From the NCBI GenBank assembly GCA_015178975.1, contig WHVD01000005.1, forward strand, positions 930,001 to 994,000: a stretch of DNA of 64,000 nucleotides, given 5' to 3'. Position numbers and translations under genes: made by a program. Under the pieces are notes generated by a model. The model had not been told where the DNA came from and made no database searches. It saw only the letters and a program-made list of their open reading frames with translations. Source of the stretch: Hysterangium stoloniferum (taxonomy: Eukaryota > Basidiomycota > Agaricomycetes > Hysterangiales > Hysterangiaceae). Position 1 is the first letter of the stretch. Each line of letters starts with the position of its first letter. Shown here in pieces: positions 1-10,638 of this stretch.

Positions 1-38
1 TTCCTCATTTCGCGTCCGCCGGTATTGCTACTGGGGCC

Positions 39-1580
39 TCACCTCTGAGAGTGTCCATACGGAGGTGGGTACGGCACAAACCCTGGTGCTGGAGCTGGCT
101 GTGCAACGGCAGGATAGTGTTGAATGTATGGCTGGGGCTGGGGTTGAGGTGGCTGCATGAAATTTACGGATGCCATCTGATGATGACCCATATAGATTTG
201 CTGCGGCTCAACATGATGAGGTTGCTGTTGGTGGTGTTGATTGAGTTGATATGGATTATACGTCGGTGGAGGCATGACCCCCGGATGTGGGTGTTGTTGT
301 TGTTGCTGACGCTGTTGGTGTTGTTGGGGATATGCGAGAGCAGGGGAAGGTCCAGGAACTGAGCCAGTGAAATAGGGGTGCGTGAGTGCCTCGGCGGCAG
401 TGAGTCGCTCCATAGGATCGAACTGCAATAAGCGTTCGAGAAGATCCATGGCTGATGGTAAGCCGGTCAGTACGCAGAAATGGGATAGGCAAGCAGCAGG
501 AAAGCTTCACCTTGAGCATTGGCTTTCGGCACAACATTCTGCCATGGAATCTTGGAATATCTGGGATACTGCTTCATTACAACATCCGGAGACAGACTCT
601 AGGCATCGCGAAAAATCAAAAAAAAAAATTCAATAAAGCACACAAGTGTTTTTGATATACCACTACGTACCGCTTCCTGAGCAATCTTCCTTAGTGTTCT
701 ATCATCGGGTGTTCCAAGAATTTTCATAATATGGAGAAGTTGATCTTGATTGTCCCTTCCTCTGAAGAGGGGGCTACCTTGGATCATTTCGGCGAAAATA
801 CACCCACAGGACCAAACGTCGATCGATGTACTGTAAGTACGGGAGCCAAGGAGGACATCTGGTGCTCTGTACCATAAGGTGACGACCTGCGGAATGTAAG
901 AAAAGTAGGGTGGCAATAGTATGGCCACCTACTTCGTTGGAAAATGTGTTTACGGGCACACCAAACGCTCTGGCAAGACCAAAGTCGCCCAATTTCAGCT
1001 CGCCCTTGCGGTTTATAAGAAGATTCTGAGGCTTCAGATCACGGTGGAGCACCCTATTCTCGTGACAAAATGCTGTACCCTTCAGCAGTTGATACATGAA
1101 GCTACGAACCGTCAGCGGATCAAGTGCGCCGCGGTCCCCGTGGGTATCCATGTATTTCTTCAAGTCCTGTTCGCAAAACTCGAAGATAAGAACAAGTTTT
1201 GTCTCAGTGTGAATGACATCGTGCAGGCGGACAATGTTAGTATGCTTTAGCTCCTTCATGAGGGAGATCTCACGGATGGCAGTGGAAGGGGTTCCTTCCT
1301 CGGCATCAAGGTGGATCTCTTTGAGAGCAACGATTTCATTTGTAGTGCGAGATCGGCCCTGCAAATATATATGTAAATAAGACGAAGGGGGATTGACAAG
1401 CTTAACGGACTTTGTAGACTGTAGCGTATGTACCCTAGCAAATGACTCAGTACTGGCACCAACGCACATCGTGGGTGTCTCACCTCTCCTAACTTCTCCA
1501 GCTGTAACGGCAATATAATAATTAGGAATTCGCTCTTTATCAGTTAAGGATCTGCGCACTTGAATGTAGTTCATAGACAT
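39..1580 (-). CDS. PHO85: Cyclin-dependent kinase, Pho85 type
   Basis: Serine/threonine kinase of the Pho85/Cdk5 group, which pairs with Pcl-type cyclins and links nutrient state to cell cycle and phosphate control. The model begins MSMNYIQ or, two codons later, MNYIQ, and continues through short exons LEKLGE and GTYATVYK (glycine loop) into the main exon. Visible are VALKEI (catalytic Lys), [13 protein letters not shown] (PSTAIRE cyclin-binding helix), HRDLKPQN (catalytic loop), DFGLARAFG, and after an intron [10 protein letters not shown] (activation segment). The last exon adds a Gln/Pro/His-rich tail of about 90 residues that is longer than in yeast and probably disordered. At least five introns, all with GT/AG ends; no break in the frame. 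It is divergent from UTP5 with about 245 bp between starts. Family assignment is strong because the PSTAIRE region and the [13 protein letters not shown] segment match Pho85 better than Cdc28. Confidence 0.93.
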
Positions 1581-1825
1581 GACGCTGTGTGGCAATGTGA
1601 GCGTGGGTGATGATGAACGAGCACTAACTACTCACAAGAAAATACAGGAAACACAAAAAGGAGTCTAATGGGCGTAAGATGGAAGAGAAGGAAAGGATTA
1701 GTTATATGAGGGTATCCGACAAAGGTCGTAGATGATAGGCGAACAGGAGGGGGTTAGTTGATCTAACCAGAATATAGACGCTCGTGTACTTATTTTGCTT
1801 TTCTAGTAACTTACTTACAAGTACC

Positions 1826-4249
1826 ATGAGCAGCAGGGCAAAGAAAAACAGGCCCGCCTCGACGAGTGCTATATCCTTACCGAAGGTCATTGACTCCTCT
1901 GCTCACACGTCTTTAGGCTACTTCTCACCCGACGCTGAGCTCTTTGCTCTCGTCGTTCTCGCCGTCGACAAGCATCGTCTCCGTATATTCGATGCAGCCA
2001 CCGATACCTCAGTTGTAGAGCATACAATAGATGCGGCGCGAGTGACAAGTCTTTCTTGGATATCTCTCGATCTGAGCGAACAACAGCAGCAGCAACAACA
2101 ACAAGAACCCGCGTCAAATACGCCCTCGAAAAAACGCAAAAAGACTGCTCAACAGCAGATACCCGCCATCCCAAAATCGCACACGACACTAGTATCGCTA
2201 GGATTGTCAAATGGATCCTTAATATTATTTTCTCCAAAGCACGCCCGTGTTCTACGCACTCTGTCGCATCCTTCTAGCCTTGCTGCCATTCAGGCCTCTT
2301 CGCCTGGAAAACATCCCGGGCATATATGGACTTCTGGGGCAGACGGGTTCGTACGGCTATGGAACGCAGCGCGCAACGAGCTTGTGGGGAAATGGAAGCT
2401 CGAAGGAGGCCCTTGTACTGCAATTGCGCATCGACCAACACAGAAGCAGGCATCCAACAGGGACGCTGACCACGAGGAGCTGTTAGTTGCCAGCCACGCT
2501 GTGCGGTTACTTTCGGTCCCTGTTTCGTCGACAGCATCACTTCCGACCGAAAAAGTATCATTCACTGGACATGTTTCCCCCGTTACATCTTTGCAGTGGG
2601 GCCATGGTCAGGCATCGCAGTTTGTCTCTGCCGCGGAGGCAGACCGTGTTGTAAACGTATGGCTTGTGCCGGATGGATCCTTGCCTCAAGGGACAATTCT
2701 TGCAAACGTACCTTTGGACGCCTTCGCTCGACACATTGCCCTTTCGTTTTCATCCTCAACGCTCCTCACCGTCTCTGCTTCTGGTCGAGTAGCCCTGTTC
2801 GACCTTCCTTCAGCTCCCTCAAAACCCACAAAAGTCAGCACTTTATCCCCACGCTCGACTATATCTGCTCCTTCAAAAAAAGGCGATGGCGATGTTATGG
2901 TCATCGCTGCTGCTTTTATGCAACAGCCTGGACACATATGTGTAGCGCGATTAAAAGGTGGCGCGAAGCCTGTTTTTGAGGTTGTTGTGCGTGTTCACTG
3001 CTTTTTGAGATCACGGCAGTGTTTTTAATGAAAATGTACACCGTTAGAGGTATCTTGACGAAAAGGGCGAGTATATCCCCCAAATCTCGTTAACTAAGGA
3101 TGTCTCGACATTAGCTACGATGGACAGTACTCCTATTGTATGTATTGATTTATTGCAACCACCTACAATCCAATTTTATTCTACTTCTCAGGGCGCCCAA
3201 CAAAAACGTTATACAGAAGCCCCTACACTCGCAGTCGGATCAGGCCATGAGATTGGTCAAGACGGCGACGAGGCACTTATGAACGTCGTGGACGGTGACC
3301 TGGACATCGACTTGGCAGAGATGAGCCTCGGCCAACGACTTACAGCTACCACGGGTGGGACCATCCCTCTAGATGAGTCTGCTTCTGACTCGGATACTCG
3401 ACCAAAACAAAATCTCCGCAAGAGCAGAAATGCAGATGACGGGCTCCCCCTCGCTCCAACGCAGACACTTTCTCGAACACTTATCCAGGCCCTTCACTCG
3501 TCAGACACGCAACTTCTAGAAACCTGTCTTTTGCACACAGACGAGCGCGTCGTGTTCAATACTGTTAGGCGTATTCCTCCCCAACTCGCTGTGCCACTTC
3601 TAGAGGCATGCGTGGAGAGGCTTAGCAGGGGTGCGAGGGGGACAAGCGGAAAGGGAGGCGGGGGAGGTGCGAGCGCTCAGAGAGGGACGGGTTTGGTGAG
3701 ATGGGTACGGGCCGTGCTCATAGTGCACACTGCACATTTGATGACGGTGAGCTGTGACGTAGACTTGTGCTTGCGGTATGCGCTAATATGAGACGGTACC
3801 AGATTCCAGACCTTGTTACCCGCCTTTCGTCACTACATGCGACAATTTCCGCCCGTCTCGCATTGCGGGATCCTCTTCTCGCACTCAACGGCCGTTTAGA
3901 CCTGGTTTTGTCTCAGGTTGAACTGCGTGCGTCTGGCCCTGCGCCTATCGTATCCGTATCGAAGGGGAAAGAAAAGAAGGAGCCATATCGATATGTTGAA
4001 GGGGAGGAGGATGAGGATGAAATGGAAGTCGAAGAAGGGGATGATGCAGGCAGTGTAGAGGATGTTGAGCTAGGAGGGACGAGTGAGAGTGAAGAAGGAG
4101 AGGAGAGTGATGATGAAGAAGGAGAGGATAACGACAGTGAGGATGAAAGTGAGGAAGACTACAGTGAGGACGGAGGGTTGATGAATGGATTTGTCGACGA
4201 CGAGGCTGAGGAGGATTGGACTGAGGAAAGTGATGAAGGCGACGAGTAG
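1826..4249 (+). CDS. UTP5: Utp5/WDR43-like small-subunit processome protein
   Basis: Member of the t-UTP subcomplex that binds nascent pre-rRNA and helps start 18S maturation in the nucleolus. The N-terminal half, about 390 residues, has WD40-like blades (for example HIWTSGADGFVRLWN, then GHVSPVTSLQWGH) interrupted by a glutamine run and a KKRKK basic patch. After introns at 2987-3047 and 3138-3191 follows a Utp12 domain (LIQALHSSDTQLLETCLL, RIPPQLAVPLLEACVERL). A further intron at 3747-3802 interrupts its end, which then reads IPDLVTRLSSLHATI and GRLDLVLSQ. The last 90 residues are almost wholly Glu/Asp/Ser. This order (WD40, Utp12, acidic tail) fits Utp5/WDR43 rather than Utp12 or Utp13, which are longer. 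Start chosen at the ATG of MSSRAKK, the first that leads straight into the conserved part. Confidence 0.88.
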
Positions 4250-4540
4250 CCATACCTGAATTTAATGGTATTGACAGGATTTAATGGGTCCGCTGAGTGA
4301 GACGTGAATTCGTAACGCGTCCACAACGCGTACATGTGGACGAATGCTACACCCGCCAAACACATTGATGATGATAATGACAATTGTCATTTATTACCGC
4401 CTATATAAGACCTAACGTCGTCCAACACAACGTACGCATATTATGATGCGGGTAGTTCTGGGACACATTTCTCGAGGGTATATATGATGGGCCATTATCA
4501 CGAAGGAAGTCCAGATAACTCTTCGCAAGTAACAAAAAAT

Positions 4541-5032
4541 ATGGCAAGCCGTACGTAGCCGTTTCAATCCATGATATTCGATTATATGTGGTTGACACTA
4601 CGTTTTTATTATAATAGTGTCAAACAATCAAATCCGTGGCTACAAAGCGGCTGCACACAGTATGCTCGCTCCGCTTGTCAGCTGGGATTCCAACTCAAAC
4701 AAACTGTTTAGATCCCAATGTCTCTGAAGAGAGCAAAGAACGCGTTCGCGGCCAGCTAGCCAGAGTTGGTATGACCGACGAGAATACTAGTAGGCGTTCC
4801 CAAACGTCCGCTCCGAGTAACGTCAAGGATCCGGAGGACCTTCCAAGCGCAAGAGCAGGGGCTGACCCTAAAAATGTTCTTAGTGGTTATAAGGCTACTC
4901 TGCACAGTAAGTAGTTACATATTCAGCTCATCTATGTCCTGACTGATTATTATTATCACAACAGATCCGCGGGTCAGTGAGGAAGCAAAGGAACGTGTTA
5001 CCGATATCCTCAAGGAGTACAAAGCCCTCTAG
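4541..5032 (+). CDS. Conidiation-specific protein 6 (Con-6) family protein
   Basis: Small hydrophilic protein of the Con-6 family, first known as abundant in Neurospora conidia; molecular role unknown. Four exons: 4541-4550, 4618-4659, 4712-4906 and 4965-5032. Spliced, it shows two Con-6 repeats. The first reads NQIRGYKAAAHNPNVSEES then KERVRGQLARVG; the second reads NVLSGYKATLHNPRVSEEA then KERVTDILKEYKAL before the stop. Both repeats are cut by a phase-1 intron at the same codon (the Asn of HNP), which supports the splicing and suggests internal duplication. The very short first exon (ATG plus 7 nt) is the least certain part. Lies on the same strand after UTP5. Confidence 0.85.
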
Positions 5033-5286
5033 AGCATAGTAGATGATATATATGTGTCAAACAGAATAAACAAGTTGTGATGTTTTCGTTTGGGAAGATT
5101 TTTTTCTTCAAGACATTTTTAAAATTTGGCAATAGATCCAAAAATAAGGCATCTAAAACACCTTTTGTACAACTTTGTACATCATGATATGGACAGCATC
5201 CATGGTATTTAGGAATATCTTGCATTAGCCGCTCGTTGGCGGCCTTGAAACTCAGCGGCCAGCTTTCATCATTTCACCATTACACC

Positions 5287-7057
5287 ATGTCCATCCCCCC
5301 CAATGGTAACAACGACGACATGTACAGAGAGTTGTATGAGACGACAGAAGAGCTCACCGAGGCCGCTCGTGCCCTTAACATTGCCTATGATCGTCTTCAG
5401 GACCTGCGGGACAGTCTCAACACCATTGCAGCACGCAACAGACAGGCTGCTGCTAGAAGACGCCATTTACTGATGATGGCAGCTTCGGAGGAGACGGCCA
5501 CCACAACAGGACCAGACACAAGACGCCATTTACTGATGATGGCAGCGGAGGAGACGGCCACCACAACAGGACCAGACACTAATCCGACAATGGGTCCGGA
5601 CCATGCAGCTCTCGTTTTCTCCGATGATGACACTGATTCAACCACGGGAATGCCTCGACTTGTAGATGACGATCTACCACCGAGGCTTATCGAGCTTTCC
5701 CAGCATTTGAGGCAGGAAGTGCTACGTATATCGGTAAGGAGCTCTGGTGGCCCGAGCACAGCTGAGGCTTCCGAGGCAGAGGTTCCAAGGCCTCCTTATG
5801 TACCGAGTTTTCGCCGTCGCCGCACCGCGCAGCTGCCCGCGTCATCTTCCAACGTTATTCTCCCTCCGAGTAGTAATTCGGCTGCAAGACGCAATATCAT
5901 TCAGTCTCATCTCCGTCAGCTTCAACGTGCCTCAGATCCATCTGAACCGAGCACCACGTTAGGCCGCCGGGTCATTCAACGTGCTGCCGCGAGTGCCGCT
6001 ACTCTAGCAACCGCTGGGTCTCCATCTCCGTCAGACACCGTTGTTCACTCTACAATACCCCTTGGACTAGACATTCGACCTTCCCCGCCGACACATCCCA
6101 TAGAATCTCGCGCTGCCGCCCATCTCAGGCATTCGTTCCTTCCTAATCCGTCTACGACACGTCCATCCGCAAGATTTGAACCACGTCAACGTTCAATGCG
6201 AAGCAATAGTCTCACGGCGCCTACTCGTCCAGCGGTCTCCTCTTCGACCCCCGATGTACCTTCGGTGCTCACCCAACCGAATACACATGCACCACCTCAT
6301 TCATTTCAGCCTACAGATGATGTTCCCTCACGTCAGGGTTCACACTACGTTGATACCTTGCATAGAAGTTATCGTGTTCGTCGACTTGTCAATAGCTCAG
6401 GGGAGGACGAAGTGATGACTATCAACTGGCGTGACGTGATGTCAGATCAAGACTTGCCAGATTCGCGGTTCACCGCTTCGCCTCCGTTACCTCCAATCCA
6501 ACCTCCAAATATACCTGGCCCACCCCAGCCACAGTCAGACACTGATGAGAGTACCATCGTTAATGACGCCACGCCTGGAATAAGTGCTGGCACCAGAGAC
6601 CCCAGGCCGACAGGCCAACGAATTCGACGGAGAGGTTGGGGTAAGTCAAATTTAATCTTCGTTTAATCACCGTTTGGACGAAATACTCATGTTCATTACC
6701 TCAATAGCCCGATTAGATGCTAATGGTGATGAAGTTTCTACGGAAGACGAAGCAAACTTAGAGCGATCCAGACTTCACGAAATGCGGACTGCCCCTCGAT
6801 CACACCATTTGGGCCTTGCGGGACTGGCCGCCTTGGCAGATCCATTGAGAATACAACAAAACCAAAACCAGAGCCTCGCCGAAGCACAGAATGCAAAATG
6901 GGCAACAACAACACAAGTCCTCGATATGCTATTCAGCCCAGATCACGGTGTGAATGCGAACTATGTGAATCCTTTGCCAGGACGATTAGCGAAAAAGAAC
7001 CGTGAGGTTGAAGGCGAAGTCTGGGTTCGAATGGATGGAGATATTGTGGGCAGATAA
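5287..7057 (+). CDS. Unrecognised low-complexity protein
   Basis: Not recognised. Two exons (5287-6640 and 6708-7057) join at a clean GT/AG intron to give about 567 residues. The N-terminal 50 residues can form a helix or coiled coil (ELYETTEELTEAARALN). The middle is Ser/Pro/Thr/Arg-rich and looks disordered, with a duplicated 20/21-residue segment at 5458-5580. The C-terminal exon is more ordered, with a run of Ala/Leu (LGLAGLAALADPLRIQQ) and a final VEGEVWVRMDGDIVGR. An in-frame ATG at 5236 upstream could also serve as start; I prefer 5287 because the acidic, helix-like stretch begins there. No membrane segment or catalytic motif seen. It is the last ordinary gene before the transposon island. 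Confidence 0.65.
5458..5580 (+). repeat. In-frame tandem duplication inside the unknown gene
   Basis: A 63-bp unit (5458-5520) is followed by an almost identical 60-bp unit (5521-5580) lacking one codon. The peptide RRHLLMMAA-EETATTTGPDT appears twice. Near identity at DNA level points to a recent slippage or unequal exchange. Confidence 0.95.
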
Positions 7058-7258
7058 ACTGGTTTCAAAAGAAGTCATTTATGCAATTTTGTGAATTCTA
7101 TAAACAAGCAAGCCTAACTTAATCTGAAGACGTTCGTCATCTCTTTCGCGAATAGATGGTGCGCTCTCTTTCGATGGTGTGAGGCGAGGAATTTGGCTTG
7201 CCGTTGAGAGACTGATGACTCCAAAAGTGCATGTGATCACCTTTTTTTTTTTTTGTTA

Positions 7259-7471
7259 TAGTAGGCAACAAAACCCTTACAATGTTTTGCACTTTTTGAA
7301 AGACATGGCTATTCCTCCAGAAATAAATTCTGTAAATTGCTGAAAATATTATGTAATATACTTCAACATCATACCTTCCAGAAATGCACAGCCACAAGGC
7401 ACCATGTCCTTATTTGGTAAGTCCACATCACACACAAACCAATAGCTCATTGTAAGGGTTTTGTTGCACAC
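7259..7471 (+). repeat. Left long terminal inverted repeat of the Tc1-like element
   Basis: About 213 bp, the reverse complement of 9408-9619 with roughly ten differences, mostly transitions. A short motif, GCAACAAAACCCTTACAATG, sits at the outer end and again in opposite orientation at the inner end, so the arm alone has the shape of a small foldback element. Confidence 0.95.
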
Positions 7472-8355
7472 TATTTTGAGACTATTATTAGAAGAAATTG
7501 GTATTTAATATGGCCCCCCTTTGTTCTAATCACTGCTGCAAGTCTTCTAGGCATACTCTCAATAAGCTTCTGACACTCCTCCTTTGGAATCTCTTCCCAC
7601 ACCTTCTGCACCCTCTTCCACAGTTCATGAATACTATTTGCAGGCTGTTCATACTCCCCCAGCTTCTTTTTGACATGATTCCACAGATGTTCAATAGGAT
7701 TCATATCAGAAGATTGTGCAGGCCACTTGAGGACTGTAACATCATGGTCAGTGAACTATTTCTGGGCCTTTTTGCTGGTGTGTTTGGGGTCATTGTCTTG
7801 TTAAAACACAATGTCAGTCACTGTTTTGTTGTAATATTTGAGGGTTTGCTAGAGTTCATCATCCAGGATCTCCATATAAAGCTCACCATCCATCCTCCCA
7901 TCAATTTTGGTTGCAAACCCAACCCCATCCCAGCCCATGCATCCCCACATCATCAGGTTTCCTCCTCCAAACTTGACTGTTCCCTCTATTAACCTATCAA
8001 TTAACTCCTCACCCACATTTTTCCACACATATTTTCTTCCATCTGATCCCAGCCTATTAATCTTAGTCTCATCAGACCATATGACCCTCTTCCAGTCCTC
8101 CAGGGTCCATTCTAAATGTCTTTCTGCAAACTCCAATCAATGTACTGTTTGTGAAGTAATAGGAGTGTTGATGATGTCTATAAGTTTCTTGGTTGCCTGT
8201 GTGGCATTATCAACCTTCCCCATGCAAATTATTCTTCTAGCATAAACAATATTGGCTGTGGTAAGCTTTGTAGGATGGCCACCAGAGCATTTGGGGAGGT
8301 CAGGGTGATGCTCAGAGCAAATACGATTGATGGTGGCACTGCTAAGATGAGTTTG

Positions 8356-9197
8356 TGTTAGGATACACACACAGGCCGGGTTTCCGGAGAAACCCACGGG
8401 ATATCCGGTAGGACTTGGCTTTAGCTTATAGGCTGCGCCCTCGCTAGATCATGTTGTCCAATTTCAAACGGACGGATAGGGATCCCGGGGAATCCAGGTG
8501 GGGTTCGTGGGTTGTAAGTCGTAAGTCGAGGGTCGTGGGTCGTGAGTCGAGGGTCGTGGGTCGTGAGTCGAGTTGGTTGAGAGAGATAGATGCGCCAGAG
8601 CCCGTGGGCTCCGACTAGTGCGAGCGATGTGAATCGAGTAAGGTTTTAGAGCGGAAAATATTATTAGATTACTGGGGGGGAATCTAAGCTAATTTTCTGA
8701 CTGGATTGTATGTACAACATCTGCCAGTTTATATAGACCGTGGAATGCATGACATACCAAATCCAGTAATAATGAAACGAAAACTAACAAAACATGAAAC
8801 AGGAATAGTAAACACCAAATTGGTGTTAGGAATGGAACGGAACGGAGCGGAGTCCGAATCGTGACAAAGCATAACCCATAACGGGAAACGGAGCGGGAGC
8901 GGAGTTCTAAATCGTGACAGGTCATTTGACTAAAACGGGAATGGGGCTCGATTAGAGCGGTGATGGCATTCTAAGCGGGGACCGGTGACTGATGCGTGGG
9001 ACGAAGACGGACATAGACAGAGATGGAATCCAGGGGAAGTCTGGTGACTGATATGTGTCGTAATGAGGTCAAACGTAATGAGTCTTGACATAACAGAGTC
9101 CGGGCGGGAAATCCTATAAACAGACGATTGGTGCTTGTAGCACGTGGGGGCATACGGGTTAGTGCCCGGAGTCCGGCGGGATTGTTCAGTCGTAACA
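8356..9197. mobile_element. Solo LTR of a retrotransposon
   Basis: An 842-bp block starting TGTTAGGATACAC and ending CAGTCGTAACA, with 5-bp direct repeats GTTTG on both sides (8351-8355 and 9198-9202). TG..CA ends plus a 5-bp duplication are the mark of LTR retrotransposon insertion. No gag or pol lies inside and only one LTR is present, so the internal part has been lost by LTR-LTR recombination. It contains short tandem units and GGAACGG-type repeats. Superfamily (Gypsy or Copia) cannot be told without the internal part. Confidence 0.9.
8528..8569. repeat. Two 21-bp tandem units inside the solo LTR
   Basis: The unit GAGGGTCGTGGGTCGTGAGTC occurs twice back to back, and partial copies (GTCGTAAGTCGAG) lie just before. 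Each unit itself contains diverged GTCGTG sub-repeats. Confidence 0.85.
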
Positions 9198-9407
9198 GTT
9201 TGGTAACATATTTGAGCTCCAGAAATGCCAGAGTTAAGCAGAGTAAAAACATGGCTGGAGGAGAGCTTTTTCATTGTGAGTAGGGTGATTGTGGAATTCC
9301 AACTGGTTGCTTTCATCTTATATACATTGAGGAAGAGTGGTCACAGGACTTTGTTGAACTTTATAAACAAAGTCATGTGACTAGGACCCATTTTGAACTT
9401 TAAAAAT

Positions 9408-9619
9408 GTGTGCAACAAAACCCTTACAATGAGCTATTGGTTTGTGTGTGATGTGGACTTACCAAATAAGGATGTGGTGCCTTGTGGCTGTGCATTTCTG
9501 GAAGTATGATGTTGAAGTATATTACATAATATTTTTGGCATTTTACAGAATTTATTTCTGAAAGAATAGCCATGTCTTTCAAAAAGTACAAAACATTGTA
9601 AGGGTTTTATTGCCTACTG
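9408..9619 (-). repeat. Right long terminal inverted repeat of the Tc1-like element
   Basis: Partner of 7259-7471. The outer end reads (as reverse complement) CAGTAGGCAATAAAACCC and abuts TA. Confidence 0.95.
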
Positions 9620-9740
9620 TATGTATTCTAGCACCGGTAGTTAGAATTCAGACACTTTTTACCCCGCAACCACGACTTACCCAGACACCCAGTTAGTATC
9701 CTGTAAGTTGTGATTGGGGTACCATCTCAACCATCACAGA

Positions 9741-10054
9741 CAGGCTTTAACTACTAGCGCAATCCAAGCTTTGAATTATACTAGTCAAAACTCAAACTAT
9801 TATCCCAATCCACGCGGACAGGCTTTAACTACTAGCGCAATCCAAGCTTCAAATTATACTAGTCAAAACTCAAACCATTATCCCAATCCACACGGACGGG
9901 CTTTAACTACTAGCACAATCCAAGCTTCGAATTATACTAGTCGAAACTTAAACCATTATCCCAATCCACACGGACAGGCTTTAACTACTAGCACAATCCA
10001 AGCTTTGAATTATACTAGTCGAAACTCAAACCATTATCCCAATCCACACGGACT
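9741..10054 (+). repeat. 78-bp minisatellite, four units
   Basis: The string GGCTTTAACT recurs at 9743, 9821, 9899 and 9977, an exact 78-bp period. Units differ by a few substitutions. As 78 is divisible by three, one frame stays open for 121 codons and would give a 26-residue repeat (ALTTSAIQA, NYTSQNSN). The frame lacks a convincing promoter or splice context, so I do not call it a gene. Confidence 0.95.
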
Positions 10055-10638
10055 ACATCTGTGCTACTCTATTATTTGACTCTCTTGTTATTCTCTTCAA
10101 CACTTGAGCAGTCATTCAGAATCATACTTTACAGTTGATTCTCCTTTATTTGTTTTAGCTTTCTATTCTACTTTAGATAGCTAATTCACTTGACCGTATT
10201 GAACTAAACAGTTAATATGTGTTTGGTCTATATTAGACTTAGATAGTCAATACATCGTCATGTCGTATCTAAACGGTCGATATTTTTTGTATATAGAATG
10301 GTTAGAACTTCCACCACTCTTCACACTAAGAGTCATAGATTAAAGTGTATTAAGAAATGTAAGAGGAATTAAACAAGAAGGTAATCTAGGTCAAGTTTCA
10401 AACTAAAGAACTGTAATATATGTACATAAGAAAGACTTTATACTAAGTATAACAGATTATCAGAGGTCCAATTAGAGAAGAGAGAGGTCATGATAGGTGT
10501 GAAGAGTCGATAGATTCTGACCGTTCGATATACGAAGAATAGTGTTTATTCAACTACTATTAGCAGGTATTGACCGTACAGTACAATACCGTAGATTACT
10601 AGACAAGTAGTACTAGTAAGAAGACACACTACGCGTCA

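Larger units (their letters stand above)
7471..9316 (-). pseudogene. Broken Tc1-like transposase
   Basis: Read from 9316 down: an N-terminal helix-turn-helix part (SHVFTLLNSGISGAQICYQT) runs into the LTR, and resumes beyond it as HLSSATINRICSEHHPD and GGHPTKLT. After SQTV comes a stop (TGA at 8137-8139) and a missing stretch of roughly 30 residues compared with the family. The catalytic core then follows: VIWSDETKINRLGSDGRK (first Asp), QDNDPKHTS (second Asp), PAQSSDMNPIEHLWNHVKKK (Glu), and SMPRRLAAVIRTKGGHIKY at the end. Two further stops (TAA before QDND, TAG after KKAQK) lie in the core. The last stop codon coincides with the inner edge of the left inverted repeat. Non-functional as it stands. 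Confidence 0.92.
7259..9619 (-). mobile_element. Tc1/mariner-like DNA transposon, inactive, split by an LTR
   Basis: A 2361-bp element bounded by TA dinucleotides (7257-7258 and 9620-9621), the usual Tc1/mariner target duplication. Its ends are 212-213-bp inverted repeats, about 95 percent alike by eye, beginning YAGTAGGCAAYAAAACCC. Inside on the minus strand is a Tc1-type (DD34E) transposase with stop codons and a deletion. An 842-bp solo LTR has inserted into the transposase N-terminal part. Removing the LTR and one copy of its target duplication restores reading across the junction, so the order of events was Tc1 insertion first, LTR second. Confidence 0.93.

Noticed and set aside
7498-7992. 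164-codon plus-strand ORF
   Set aside because: Antisense shadow of the transposase core.
9714-10079. 121-codon ORF as a repeat-protein gene
   Set aside because: The frame is open because the 78-bp repeat period is divisible by three. No splice, promoter or homology support.
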